A DNA stretch of 64,000 nt from the NCBI RefSeq assembly GCF_018130695.1, contig NZ_JAFCJX010000017.1:1-64000 (forward strand), read 5' to 3'. The position numbers were made by a program, and so were the translations under genes. Positions 8,829 to 16,972 of this stretch are shown piece by piece; positions within the stretch are counted from its first letter, which is position 1; each line of letters opens with the position of its first letter. Source of the DNA: Bradyrhizobium jicamae (GTDB taxonomy: Bacteria > Pseudomonadota > Alphaproteobacteria > Rhizobiales > Xanthobacteraceae). The notes beneath the pieces are model-generated. The model was not told the DNA's origin. It ran no database searches and saw only the letters and a program-made list of their open reading frames with translations.

Positions 8829-9796
8829 GCTCCGGCTCCGGTCGCTGCGATCGAAATTCGGTTGTGCATCTGATCAATTTCTCCCGCAGCAAAAGCACGC
8901 AGATTGTGAACCACCAGCGGCAGGAGCTGCTGACTGTAGCTGTCGCTCATGCCGCCCAGATGCGGAGTGATCAGTACGTTGTCGAGGTTCCACAATGGAC
9001 TTTCGACCGATAGCGGCTCGACATCGAAAACGTCAAGACCGGCACCAGCGAAGCTTCTAGCCTTGAGCCCGGCGATCAGCGCGGCTTCGTCCACAACAGG
9101 CCCCCGCGCGAGATTGATCACATATGCGCGCGAAGGCAACGCAGCTAACACATCAGTATTGATGAGGTGACGTGTTTGCGGCGTGTAGGCCGCCATTACG
9201 ACGAGGAAGTCTGCCTCGGCGGCCGTCGCGACAAGCTCTCGCCGGCTACGAATTTCGTCGAAACCTTCTCCCGTTGTTCGAGCATCGCTGATTCCAATGA
9301 CCCGCATACCGAAGGCCTTGCACCGGCGTGCAAGTTCTTCGCTGATGGCGCCGACGCCAACCGCGACCATGGTCTTGCCAAGCAGCAAACGCTGCGGCCA
9401 ACGCTCCCACTTTTGATGGCGCTGGTTGCCGATCATGCGAGGAAGATCCCGCGCTAACGCCAGCATGTGCATAAACGCCATTTCGGACATTTGGGGGCCG
9501 TGCACGCCGCGAGCGGAGGTTACGATCACCTCTTTCGAAAGACTGAGCTTCAAGAGGGGATCGATGCCGGTCGTCAGGGCCTGGATCCAGCGAAGTTGTG
9601 GTGTCGCTGCTACCAGTTCCGGCGTGATCGTCTGTGCGAGTCCAATCACCACATTCGCTTTCCCCGCTCGGTCCAGGACATCCGAGGCGACGCTACCGGT
9701 GTGAAGCCTCACCGTCGGGCAAGCCCGTACGATGCCCTCGGCCAAGCCAGAGACATCTTCCGTGATGAGGACGACTTCGAGTCCGGCTTCAGCCAT
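8825..9796 (-). CDS. D-isomer-specific 2-hydroxyacid dehydrogenase
   Basis: An NAD(P)-dependent oxidoreductase that interconverts a 2-oxo acid and a D-2-hydroxy acid in the cytoplasm. The 323 residues match the family length. The Rossmann loop is VGVGAIS near residues 146-152. Catalytic Arg sits in INLARGPVVDEAALI, the Glu in DVFDVEPL and the His in TPHLGG. It overlaps dctM by 8 bases upstream and the M24 gene by 4 bases downstream, which places it in the TRAP transporter operon. TRAP systems often import carboxylates, so a hydroxy- or keto-acid substrate is likely, but the exact one cannot be read from the sequence. Confidence 0.92.
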   Translation of the reverse strand: MAEAGLEVVLITEDVSGLAEGIVRACPTVRLHTGSVASDVLDRAGKANVVIGLAQTITPELVAATPQLRWIQALTTGIDPLLKLSLSKEVIVTSARGVHGPQMSEMAFMHMLALARDLPRMIGNQRHQKWERWPQRLLLGKTMVAVGVGAISEELARRCKAFGMRVIGISDARTTGEGFDEIRSRRELVATAAEADFLVVMAAYTPQTRHLINTDVLAALPSRAYVINLARGPVVDEAALIAGLKARSFAGAGLDVFDVEPLSVESPLWNLDNVLITPHLGGMSDSYSQQLLPLVVHNLRAFAAGEIDQMHNRISIAATGAGA

Positions 9797-11093
9797 AAAG
9801 CACCTTCGGTAGCCACAGAGCGAGCTGCGGGAAGATCAACAAGAGCGCCAGCAATACAAAGGGCGCGATCAAGAACGGAAGAATGCCGCGATAAATGCTG
9901 CCGAGCTTGATGTCCGGCACCTGCGCCTGAATCACGAACAGGTTCATACCGACAGGCGGGTGTATCAGGCCGAGTTCAACCACGATCACGACGATGATCG
10001 AAAACCACACCGGATCGTAGCCGTATTGCACGACCAGAGGCAGGAACACCGGAACAGTAATCAGCACCATGCCGATACCCTCCAGGAAGCAGCCGATCAC
10101 CACATAGGCGACGATGATGATGAACATCACAGCCAATCCAGGCAGATGCAGCGATTTCGCAGTGCTGGCAAGCAACTGAGGCAACTGTGTTTGAACGACG
10201 AAATTTGCGAAATAGGTCGCCCCGATGATGATGGCAAAGAGCAGCGAGGATGTGATCACGGCCCCCTCAACTGCATCAACGAGCTGGGCGATCGACAGCC
10301 GGCGCCCCAAAATCCCGAGCGCGATCGCGCCGAAGGCACCGAGCGCCGCAGCTTCCGTGGGACTGAAAATCCCGCCGTAAATGCCTCCGATGGTCAAGGT
10401 GAACAACAGCACGAACTGCCACGGCTGGCGCAAAGCGGCCGCGCGTTCGCGCCAACTCGACGGTTTGCCAACGGGCGCGAGTTTCGGATTGAGACTTGCG
10501 GTCGCCAGCGCCAGCACGACATAGGCCGCGGTTAGAATCAGAGCCGGGAACAATGCGGCCGCAAACAGCTTTGGCACCGATTGCTCTGCGATCGCACCAT
10601 AGATGACCAGGATAATGGAGGGTGGTACGAGGATGCCGATGCTACCACCAGCCGCGATCGCTCCTGCGGCGAGCCCGTCGTCGTAGTTGGCTTTGCGCAT
10701 TTCGGGCAAAGCGATGCGTGACATCGTGGCCGCAGTTGCGATCGAGGAGCCGCACACCGCGCCGAAGCAAGCCGAGGCGCCGATGGCAGCGACGGCAAGC
10801 CCACCTCTTACCCCGGAGAGCAGTACCCTCGCAGCATTGAACAGATCGGCCGACAGGCGCGTGCTCGAGGCGACGTCCCCCATCAGGATGAATAGCGGGA
10901 TGACCGACAACGGATAGGAATTCGAAACGTCGAACGGTGTCGTTCCGAGAGTGACGAAGGCTGCCGACCAGCCGTTGATCATCGTGTTTCCGGCGAGACC
11001 GACGACGATAAGCGCTGCCCATACCGGTGTCCGCAAGAACAGCAGGGCGAAGAGAGCAAGGACGCCGATTGCGCCCACCCATTGAACGCTCAT
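9789..11093 (-). CDS. dctM: TRAP transporter large membrane subunit DctM
   Basis: The 434-residue large permease of a tripartite ATP-independent periplasmic transporter, which uses the sodium or proton gradient to import a carboxylate delivered by DctP. About a dozen hydrophobic segments are visible. Family landmarks include the LFILMGDVASSTRLSADLFN stretch, GASACFGAVCGSS and the GGIYGGIFSPTEAAALGAFG motif. The ATG at 11093 overlaps the dctQ stop (ATGA) and is preferred over upstream in-frame codons that would add a charged, non-membrane leader. It forms an operon dctP-dctQ-dctM followed by dehydrogenase and M24 genes. Confidence 0.95.
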   Translation of the reverse strand: MSVQWVGAIGVLALFALLFLRTPVWAALIVVGLAGNTMINGWSAAFVTLGTTPFDVSNSYPLSVIPLFILMGDVASSTRLSADLFNAARVLLSGVRGGLAVAAIGASACFGAVCGSSIATAATMSRIALPEMRKANYDDGLAAGAIAAGGSIGILVPPSIILVIYGAIAEQSVPKLFAAALFPALILTAAYVVLALATASLNPKLAPVGKPSSWRERAAALRQPWQFVLLFTLTIGGIYGGIFSPTEAAALGAFGAIALGILGRRLSIAQLVDAVEGAVITSSLLFAIIIGATYFANFVVQTQLPQLLASTAKSLHLPGLAVMFIIIVAYVVIGCFLEGIGMVLITVPVFLPLVVQYGYDPVWFSIIVVIVVELGLIHPPVGMNLFVIQAQVPDIKLGSIYRGILPFLIAPFVLLALLLIFPQLALWLPKVLYG

Positions 11094-11611
11094 GCTGGCT
11101 CCCCTTCCCGAGCACGAAGGGCCTCGCGCCGCGGAGAGACAGGACGAAACAAAGGACCAAGGGCGCACAACAGCGTCCCGATCAGTCCAACAATTGCGAA
11201 GACCCAGAGCACCCAAATCTGGAGTCCGAGCTCGAGCTTACGGTCCCCATAGTCATAGGCCTGAAACGCAGGAGAAATCATCGCCCAGCTGATCAGCGCC
11301 AAAAGGCCGATGGAAACGACATCGGACAACCGGATAAGCGCGCGCTCGATCCGAAGACTGACAACGGAATCGACGATGTCGATCACGATATTCTTGCGCG
11401 CGAAGAAACTAGCCGACATGCCGTGAAATACGAAGACGACAAGGCATGCCTCGACAATATCGTAGGCACCGTGAATCGGGCTGTTGAACAGAAACCGAAG
11501 CGCAACGTCGACACAGGTGCTGCACATCATGATGACGAGCGCGACCATAGCGAGGCGCACCTGAGCATTCTTCAGGCGCGTCGAGAAACGTTCGAGCGGC
11601 ACAACCACCAT
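11090..11611 (-). CDS. dctQ: TRAP transporter small membrane subunit DctQ
   Basis: A 173-residue small permease subunit with four hydrophobic segments, typical of DctQ. Signature features are the first two helices (LAMVALVIMMCSTCVDVALR and the following region), a short amphipathic SFFARKNIVIDIV stretch and a final helix WVLWVFAIVGLIGTLLCAL. It partners DctM in the inner membrane and is required for assembly of the transport unit. It lies 65 bases after dctP and overlaps dctM by 4 bases, so it is in the same transcript. Confidence 0.93.
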   Translation of the reverse strand: MVVVPLERFSTRLKNAQVRLAMVALVIMMCSTCVDVALRFLFNSPIHGAYDIVEACLVVFVFHGMSASFFARKNIVIDIVDSVVSLRIERALIRLSDVVSIGLLALISWAMISPAFQAYDYGDRKLELGLQIWVLWVFAIVGLIGTLLCALGPLFRPVSPRREALRAREGEPA

Positions 11612-11676
11612 GAGGATCTCCTCGTGAACTCAGGCTCGCCAGACCGGGCTCGGCGCACCCCGCGATTTGGCGGTCG

Positions 11677-12690
11677 TCATTTGGTGTATGCTTCCAGGAA
11701 ATCGTTTCCGGGTTTGCCGGACTTCGCGAGGTCGGCGAGCGCCCGCTCACGCAGGGGTGCAAGGGTCTCCTTGACCCGGGCAAGCTCGGCGTCCGGCAAT
11801 TGCGATATCTGGATTCCCTTGGCGAGCATGTATTCGCGTCCGGCCTTTTCGCTCACATCGAAGGCTGCGCCGAATTGTTCGGCCATGGCCGGCCCCGTCG
11901 TCTTCTCGATGAGTTGCTGCAATTCTGGGGGGAGCGATTTGAATTTGTTCGGGTTCATCGCAACGGCGAAGCTCGCGGTGCTTACGCCAGGCTCAAGCGA
12001 ATATTTCAACACAGTAGCGAGATCGAAGCTCTGACAGGCCTCATAGGGAAAAGTCGCTGCGTCAACGATGCCCTTCGCAAGGCTGTCCGCGGTCTCGGCC
12101 GGCGGGACTGCCAGCGGCGAGGCCCCGAGGAGCGGGATGATCTGCGCGAACTGCTCCCCTGCGTAACGGACGCGAAGGCCCTTGAAGTCGTCGAGCTTGG
12201 TGATCTGCCGCTTGCTGGTGTGGAGCAGCAGAGGGTTGGTCACCGCCATCCAGAGAACCTTCATGCCGGCATGCTCGGCATCGAGATAGATCGGAGCCAA
12301 CTCCGTCAAACGGCGCGAGGTGACGGCGCTGTTATTGCCCGCCTTTGGCGACACATAGGGCAAGGACACCAGATCCGTCATATGGAAGCGACCCGGGGTC
12401 GCGCCATGCAATCCGACGGCAATATCGGCGACGCCATTGCGCACCATGTCGAACTGGCGATTGACCGGGCCGAGCTGCGATGCCGGGAAGATATTGAGCG
12501 TCAGCTGTCCGTTCGACTGCTGCGCGAGACTATCGCCCCATTTCAGCAACTCGCGCTGGAAGGTGTGATTGGGTGGAAGATAGTGAGAGACCTTCAATGC
12601 GATCGGCTCTGCACTCGCACGCCTCGTGCCGAATGCTCCGACTACAAGCCCCGACGTTGCCCCGAGCAGGGCTGAACGACGCGTGATCAT
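11677..12690 (-). CDS. dctP: TRAP transporter periplasmic substrate-binding protein DctP
   Basis: A 337-residue solute-binding protein. An N-terminal MITRRSALLGATSG with twin Arg and a hydrophobic stretch ending in ASA predicts export, possibly through Tat. DctP hallmarks are LKVSHYLPPNHTFQ, the DMVRNGVADIAVGLHG segment, and LKDFKGLRVR-type LDDFKGLRVRYAG, where the Arg normally salt-bridges the ligand carboxylate. ATG at 12690 has GGAGG upstream. It is the first gene of the leftward operon; a candidate IclR operator lies about 100-120 bases upstream at 12792-12809. The ligand is likely a carboxylate, possibly an aromatic or hydroxy acid linked to the divergent catabolic operon. Confidence 0.93.
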   Translation of the reverse strand: MITRRSALLGATSGLVVGAFGTRRASAEPIALKVSHYLPPNHTFQRELLKWGDSLAQQSNGQLTLNIFPASQLGPVNRQFDMVRNGVADIAVGLHGATPGRFHMTDLVSLPYVSPKAGNNSAVTSRRLTELAPIYLDAEHAGMKVLWMAVTNPLLLHTSKRQITKLDDFKGLRVRYAGEQFAQIIPLLGASPLAVPPAETADSLAKGIVDAATFPYEACQSFDLATVLKYSLEPGVSTASFAVAMNPNKFKSLPPELQQLIEKTTGPAMAEQFGAAFDVSEKAGREYMLAKGIQISQLPDAELARVKETLAPLRERALADLAKSGKPGNDFLEAYTK

Positions 12691-12791
12691 TGCGCTTCCT
12701 CCAGGTTTGCAGAGAGTGTCGTCCACTCTCCATGCAGCGCGGTGGCCTCTGCGGACCTTTCAGAACCGTACTGCGTGATGGGCCTTCTGTA

Positions 12792-12809
12792 TTGCATCAT
12801 GAGACGCAA
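12792..12809. promoter_or_regulatory. Candidate IclR operator upstream of the TRAP operon
   Basis: An 18-base inverted repeat, TTGCATC-ATGA-GACGCAA, with one mismatch between the arms (8-base arms if the flanking A and T are counted). It lies between the iclR stop and dctP, about 100 bases from the dctP start. Its length and symmetry suit an IclR dimer. Inferred from symmetry and position only. Confidence 0.45.
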
Positions 12810-12835
12810 TGCAAGCCTGACAGGCTGAGCTTGGA

Positions 12836-13639
12836 TCAGCGCGATAGAATTCCCTCGACGCGCCGGCGGAAACCAATGAGCCGCTCGGCAAAGCCATCCC
12901 GATTCTCGAGGAAACGCTGTGTCGGGACAGGAATTGATACCGCGACCGGGCGCCCGAAGTGATCAAGTAAGGCTGTGCCGATGGCGCTGATGCCGGTGCC
13001 GTGCTCCTCCAGATCGTAGGCAAGGTGCGTACGCCTGATATCGTTGAGCTCATCCATCAGGCGCTTGCGGTTGGCGAGCGGATAGTCTGGATGATCAGTG
13101 AGACTCTTCTCGATCAACTCGGTGCTTTCTTCTGGTGAGAAGCAGGCAAGAATCGCCTTGCCATTCGCCGTACAGTGCAGCGGAAAGCGCTCGCCGACGG
13201 CCGACAACGCGGTGAGCCGATGACGGCCGGGCACCTGATCCACGAAGACCGCGGAGCCGCCGGACAGCACCGAAAGATCGACTGTTTCGCCGACCTCATC
13301 GCCGAGGCCAATGAGATGCGGACGGATGATATCGGCCGAACTGGTTCCGACGGAGGCGGCGATCCGTAAAAATCCTAAGCCGATGCGAACCTGACCAGGC
13401 CCCGTTGACGTGACCAGGTCTTCGGCCATCAACGCTGCGACGATGCGCTGCACCGTCGAGCGGGCGAGATTCACCGATTTGGCGATCTGACCGAGACTCA
13501 AACCGTTGGGATGGCTTTCCAAAGCGCGCAGGATGCTCCCTGCCCGCGCAAGCACCTGAATGCCGTTGGCGCCACGATCCTCGGCGGGCTGGGTCTCGGA
13601 CGGGCGAGGCTTGAGCACCCGTGATGTGGCTTTCCGCAT
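12836..13639 (-). CDS. IclR-family transcriptional regulator
   Basis: A 267-residue regulator with an N-terminal winged helix-turn-helix at about residues 27-90 (GSILRALESHPNGLSLGQIA, LARSTVQRIVAAL) and the IclR effector domain to the C-terminus (LSVLSGGSAVFVDQVPG, FPLHCTANGKAILA, GISAIGTALLDHFGRPV). It sits between the leftward TRAP operon and the rightward ring-cleavage operon, transcribed with the former, which is the classical place for a local regulator of both. IclR proteins usually bind a small aromatic or carboxylate effector. Likely operators are the inverted repeats at 12792-12809 and 13844-13859. A diverged dead paralogue lies at 2705-3085. Confidence 0.95.
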   Translation of the reverse strand: MRKATSRVLKPRPSETQPAEDRGANGIQVLARAGSILRALESHPNGLSLGQIAKSVNLARSTVQRIVAALMAEDLVTSTGPGQVRIGLGFLRIAASVGTSSADIIRPHLIGLGDEVGETVDLSVLSGGSAVFVDQVPGRHRLTALSAVGERFPLHCTANGKAILACFSPEESTELIEKSLTDHPDYPLANRKRLMDELNDIRRTHLAYDLEEHGTGISAIGTALLDHFGRPVAVSIPVPTQRFLENRDGFAERLIGFRRRVEGILSR

Positions 13640-13951
13640 CTCTTATCCTTCTGATCCGACCGCATGATCGGCGAACTTCGCGAATTTTTCCCGGCCAAGA
13701 GGCCGAGCTGCGCTTTGCAGTGGAGCTATCACGGCATTACGCCTGGCTGTACCACAACGCGATGCAAAAGCACGGGATCGCTGACTTACATCTCCCATCG
13801 GGGCAACGGTGGTCGGCAATTCCAGTTGACGCCACCCGCAATATGGTACATTCGTATCACATGGCGGAGCTCTTGGAAACCAAAGCTGCCGCCCTGCTAG
13901 TCGCCGGTTAGCGGCGTGCGGTGAACAAAGAAGCTTTCAGAAGGAGGACGC
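13640..13951. promoter_or_regulatory. Divergent promoter region between iclR and the ring-cleavage operon
   Basis: A 312-base intergenic region. It contains a TTGACG element at 13826-13831 and, overlapping the expected downstream promoter half, an imperfect inverted repeat TGGTAC-ATTC-GTATCA at 13844-13859 that could bind IclR. A half-site GATGCAA like that in the dctP operator lies near 13759. An AAGGAGG ribosome-binding site sits just before 13952. Small open frames in this region do not look like proteins. Confidence 0.4.
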
Positions 13952-14791
13952 ATGTCCATCGAGGTGCGTGGCATCAAATTCCAGAGCAACGCCGATAATG
14001 CCATGGGGCTGAGGTTTACCAACCTCTCCCACCGCTGGGGCTTTCAGTGCCCCAACTGGCCGTATTTCGAAGACGTCAAGATCGAGCGCATCCACTACAT
14101 GGCCAAGTCGGGCGTGCTGTCGCAGCGCATCACCACCTCCATGCACTCGACGACCCACATCGATGCGCCCGCCCATGTTGTGCAAGGCACACCTTTCATC
14201 GATGAGGTGCCGCTGCCGCATTTCTTCGGCTCAGGACTCGTGGTCTCGATTCCGAAGAAGAAATGGGAGTCGATCACCGCAGATGATCTGGAGAAAGCCT
14301 GCGGTCGTGCAATCCGCCCGCATGATGTGCTGATCATCAATACCGGCTGGCACAAGGTCTACGAGGACGGCGACTATTTCGCCTACTGCCCGGGCCTCGT
14401 GCCCTCCGCAGCCGACTGGATGGTCGACAAGCAGGTTAAGGTCGTCGGGCACGACACCCAGGCCAACGATCATCCGCTGGCGACCGCGATCGGGCAGCAC
14501 CGCAATGGGCCGCTGCTGCCGCACCTCAAGGAGGAATACCGCGTCTGGTCCGGCGGCCGCGATTGGGCCGACGATTTCCCGGAATGGGAGCCGGTGCACA
14601 ACAAGCTGTTCAAGCACGGCATTCTCGGCATCGAAAATGTCGGAGGCGATCTCGACGAAGTCACCGGCAAGCGTTGCACCTTCGCCTTCTTCCCCTGGAA
14701 CTGGGATCGCGGCGATGGCTGCATCATCCGCCTCGTCGCCATCACCGATCCCAAGCAGGCGTATCGGATCGAGAAGGGCGAGGCATTCTGA
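13952..14791 (+). CDS. Cyclase-family (PF04199) metal hydrolase, candidate dihydrophloroglucinol cyclohydrolase
   Basis: A 279-residue member of the cyclase/kynurenine-formamidase family. The metal-binding motif reads HSTTHIDAPAH at residues 65-75 (H65, H69, D71, H75), the family HxGTHxDxPxH with Gly replaced by Thr. ATG at 13952 follows AAGGAGGACGC. It is the first gene of an operon with cupin, SDR, HAD-like, BKACE and PhlG-like genes, and its stop overlaps the cupin start by 1 base. By family it is a Mn- or Zn-dependent hydrolase. In the anaerobic phloroglucinol pathway as I recall it, a manganese-dependent hydrolase, I believe of this family, opens dihydrophloroglucinol to 3-hydroxy-5-oxohexanoate, so I infer that role here. 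Other cyclic diketone, lactone or formamide substrates remain possible. Confidence 0.85.
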   Translation: MSIEVRGIKFQSNADNAMGLRFTNLSHRWGFQCPNWPYFEDVKIERIHYMAKSGVLSQRITTSMHSTTHIDAPAHVVQGTPFIDEVPLPHFFGSGLVVSIPKKKWESITADDLEKACGRAIRPHDVLIINTGWHKVYEDGDYFAYCPGLVPSAADWMVDKQVKVVGHDTQANDHPLATAIGQHRNGPLLPHLKEEYRVWSGGRDWADDFPEWEPVHNKLFKHGILGIENVGGDLDEVTGKRCTFAFFPWNWDRGDGCIIRLVAITDPKQAYRIEKGEAF

Positions 14792-15141
14792 TGCACCTCA
14801 AGCGCTTCGCGGAAGTCAAGCCTTACGACGCCCCCAATCACCGCGGCGTCGTCGGCCTGCGCTTGCAGGGCTTTGAGCCCGGTGGCCCCACCAACCAATG
14901 GGTCGGCTTGTCGCAATTCCTGCCCGGCGGCGGCGCCGGGCCGGACTCCACCCCCTTCGAGAAGGTCTATGTCGTGCTCGACGGGCAGATGACGGTGATC
15001 GTCGGCGGCAACGAGACCTTGCTCGGCCGCTACGACAGCTGCACCATCGCTCCCGGCGAAGTGCGGGAAATCGTCAACCGCAGCAACGACGTCTGCACCA
15101 TGCTGGTCGTCATCCCCTATCCCCCAGGAGTCAAGCCATGA
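14791..15141 (+). CDS. Small cupin-domain protein
   Basis: A 116-residue single-domain cupin. The beta-barrel motifs are visible: a G(X)nPxxxFEKVYVVLDGQMTV stretch for motif 1 and GRYDSCTIAPGEVREI for motif 2. The usual HxH metal ligands are not evident in motif 1 (GPDSTPFEK), so metal binding is uncertain. The start at 14791 overlaps the upstream stop (TGATG) and the end overlaps the SDR start (ATGA), so it is firmly embedded in the operon. Possible roles are an isomerase or tautomerase for keto-enol forms of ring intermediates, or a small dioxygenase. The catalytic role is not established by sequence. Confidence 0.8.
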   Translation: MHLKRFAEVKPYDAPNHRGVVGLRLQGFEPGGPTNQWVGLSQFLPGGGAGPDSTPFEKVYVVLDGQMTVIVGGNETLLGRYDSCTIAPGEVREIVNRSNDVCTMLVVIPYPPGVKP

Positions 15142-15947
15142 CCGCGTCGCTGGACTTCCTGAAGGATCCGCTGTCGCTATTCGATATCCGCGGCAAGGTC
15201 GCCATCGTCACCGGCGCTTCTGGCGCCTTTGGTGCGTTGGCCGTGCAGGTGCTGGCCGGCGCCGGTGCAAAGATCGTCGCGGTGGCTGGCAACACTGAGG
15301 CCCTCAACGAAACAGCATCTTCAGCGCGCGAGCTTGGGGCCGAAGTTCTCACCATCAAGGCGCGGCCGACGGACGAGGTGAGCTGCGAGGATATCGTTCG
15401 GCAGGCGGTGAAGGCTTTCGGCGGTCTCGACATCCTCGTCGTCGCATCGGGCAAGAATGACGTCAGCAAGATCGTCGACATGGCTCCATCGCGTTTCCTC
15501 GACGTCATGGATGCCAACGTCACGCAGTCGTGGTTGATGGCGAAGTCCGCAGGCAAGCAGATGCTCGCGCAAGGCCGCGGTGGCAAGATCGTTCTGATGT
15601 CATCGGCGCGGGGCAAGCTCGGTCATCCGGCCGGCTATTCGGCGTACTGTGCCTCGAAATCGGCGGTCGACGGCATCACCCGGGCGCTCGGTTGTGAGTG
15701 GGGCGACGCCGGAATCACGGTCAACGCCATCGCGCCGACGGTCTTCCGCTCTCCCCTCACCGCCTGGATGTTCGACGACACCGAGCGCGCGCGCGAGGTG
15801 CGCAAGGGCTTTCTGGCGCGGGTGCCGAAGGGGCGTCTCGGCGAGCCCCAGGATCTTGCCGGTCCGCTGTTGTTTCTGGTGTCGAAAGCCTCGGATTTCT
15901 ACACCGGACATATCCTTGATGCCGACGGCGGTTACACGGCGGGCTGA
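15138..15947 (+). CDS. SDR-family oxidoreductase, candidate phloroglucinol reductase
   Basis: A 269-residue short-chain dehydrogenase/reductase. The cofactor loop TGASGAFG is at residues 25-32, the catalytic Ser at 155-156 (VLMSSARG), and the YxxxK pair at Y170 and K174 (AYCASK). The C-terminal DADGGYTAG is typical. An N-terminal extension of about 18 residues precedes the Rossmann fold. It overlaps the cupin gene by 4 bases. SDR-type phloroglucinol reductases dearomatise phloroglucinol to dihydrophloroglucinol with NADPH; the neighbouring cyclase-family, HAD-like, BKACE and PhlG-like genes make that the most economical reading here. The sequence alone would also allow oxidation of a secondary alcohol. 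Confidence 0.85.
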   Translation: MTASLDFLKDPLSLFDIRGKVAIVTGASGAFGALAVQVLAGAGAKIVAVAGNTEALNETASSARELGAEVLTIKARPTDEVSCEDIVRQAVKAFGGLDILVVASGKNDVSKIVDMAPSRFLDVMDANVTQSWLMAKSAGKQMLAQGRGGKIVLMSSARGKLGHPAGYSAYCASKSAVDGITRALGCEWGDAGITVNAIAPTVFRSPLTAWMFDDTERAREVRKGFLARVPKGRLGEPQDLAGPLLFLVSKASDFYTGHILDADGGYTAG

Positions 15948-15986
15948 CGCCCGCCGCGCAGTCATTTGCGATCTACGGAGGCCGGC

Positions 15987-16931
15987 ATGTTGCAACGAAT
16001 CGGCATCATCGGTGGCGGCACCATGGGACACGGTATCGCGGCGGCCTTCGCCCTGCAGGACCTGTCGGTGCATCTGTATGAACCAGCGGCCACAACGCGT
16101 GCCAACATCATACCGTCCATCAAGGCGGCCTATGACCTCCTGGTTGAGGAAGAATTCATCGCTCCAGCGGAGATTTCATCCGCGCTGAGCCGGATCAAGA
16201 TCTTCGATGAGCTCACGCCAGCAGTGAATGACCGCGACTTCATCGTCGAGGCGATACCCGAGCGCATGGAGTTGAAGCAGGACCTGTTCGCCGAACTGGA
16301 TCGGCTGTGTCCTCCAGCAACGTTATTTGCGACCAACACATCGAGCCTGCCGCTCGCGCCGATGATTGCGGCACTGCCGGACGCGCGTCGCGGGCGAACC
16401 CTAGTGACCCACTGGTACAACCCGCCATTGATCATGCCGCTGGTCGAGATATCGGCGTTTGGCAACACCGCGGCAGAGGTCTTTGATGCCGTCGCATCTC
16501 TGCACCAGAAAATCGGCAAGCGCACCGCGAAAATCCTGAAGGATGTCCCGGGTCTCGTTGCCAACCGCATCCAGCAGGCCGTGGCACGCGAAGTATTCTC
16601 ACTGATCGAACAGGGCGTCGCCGATGCCGCCGACATCGACACGGCGCTGAAATTCGGCCCCGCGTTCCGCTACGCCACCACAGGGCAGCTCGAAGTCGCG
16701 GACTTTGGCGGCCTCGATATCTGGCTCACCGTCGGCGACAACCTCCTCGCCGTCATGGACGCTTCTCGCGAAGCGAGCCCGCTCCTGAGGCAAAAGGTTG
16801 CTGAAGGCAAGCTCGGCGTGAAGAACGGCGCTGGCTTTTACAGCTACGATGCCGCCGCCATTCCGACCATTCGCCGGGCATTTCTGGCGCGGCTAGTCAA
16901 TCAACTCAAAGCATCGCGCGCCTATTCCTGA
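15987..16931 (+). CDS. 3-hydroxyacyl-CoA dehydrogenase-like enzyme, candidate 3-hydroxy-5-oxohexanoate dehydrogenase
   Basis: A 314-residue NAD-dependent dehydrogenase with the 3-hydroxyacyl-CoA dehydrogenase fold. The NAD loop is GIIGGGTMGHGIA (residues 6-18), and the catalytic His is H142 in THWYNPP, paired with E154 in PLVEISAF. The length matches single-domain paralogues that act on free hydroxy acids as well as CoA esters. ATG at 15987 is chosen over 15966 because GGAG lies at 15977-15980. It follows the SDR gene and precedes BKACE. If the operon degrades phloroglucinol, it would oxidise 3-hydroxy-5-oxohexanoate to triacetate (3,5-dioxohexanoate), the substrate shape BKACE enzymes cleave. 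The pathway role is inferred. Confidence 0.88.
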   Translation: MLQRIGIIGGGTMGHGIAAAFALQDLSVHLYEPAATTRANIIPSIKAAYDLLVEEEFIAPAEISSALSRIKIFDELTPAVNDRDFIVEAIPERMELKQDLFAELDRLCPPATLFATNTSSLPLAPMIAALPDARRGRTLVTHWYNPPLIMPLVEISAFGNTAAEVFDAVASLHQKIGKRTAKILKDVPGLVANRIQQAVAREVFSLIEQGVADAADIDTALKFGPAFRYATTGQLEVADFGGLDIWLTVGDNLLAVMDASREASPLLRQKVAEGKLGVKNGAGFYSYDAAAIPTIRRAFLARLVNQLKASRAYS

Positions 16932-16972
16932 AGATTCGGACGCGAAGATACCAATCAAGAGGAAACTCAGTC

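Noticed and set aside
11027..12034. Plus-strand open frame of about 335 codons across dctQ and dctP
   Set aside because: Runs antisense to two firmly identified TRAP genes and is rich in Arg, Glu and Asp repeats typical of antisense frames.
13621..13911. Possible 96-codon gene in the iclR-cyclase intergenic region
   Set aside because: No ribosome-binding site, no family resemblance, and it crosses the divergent promoter region and the iclR start.
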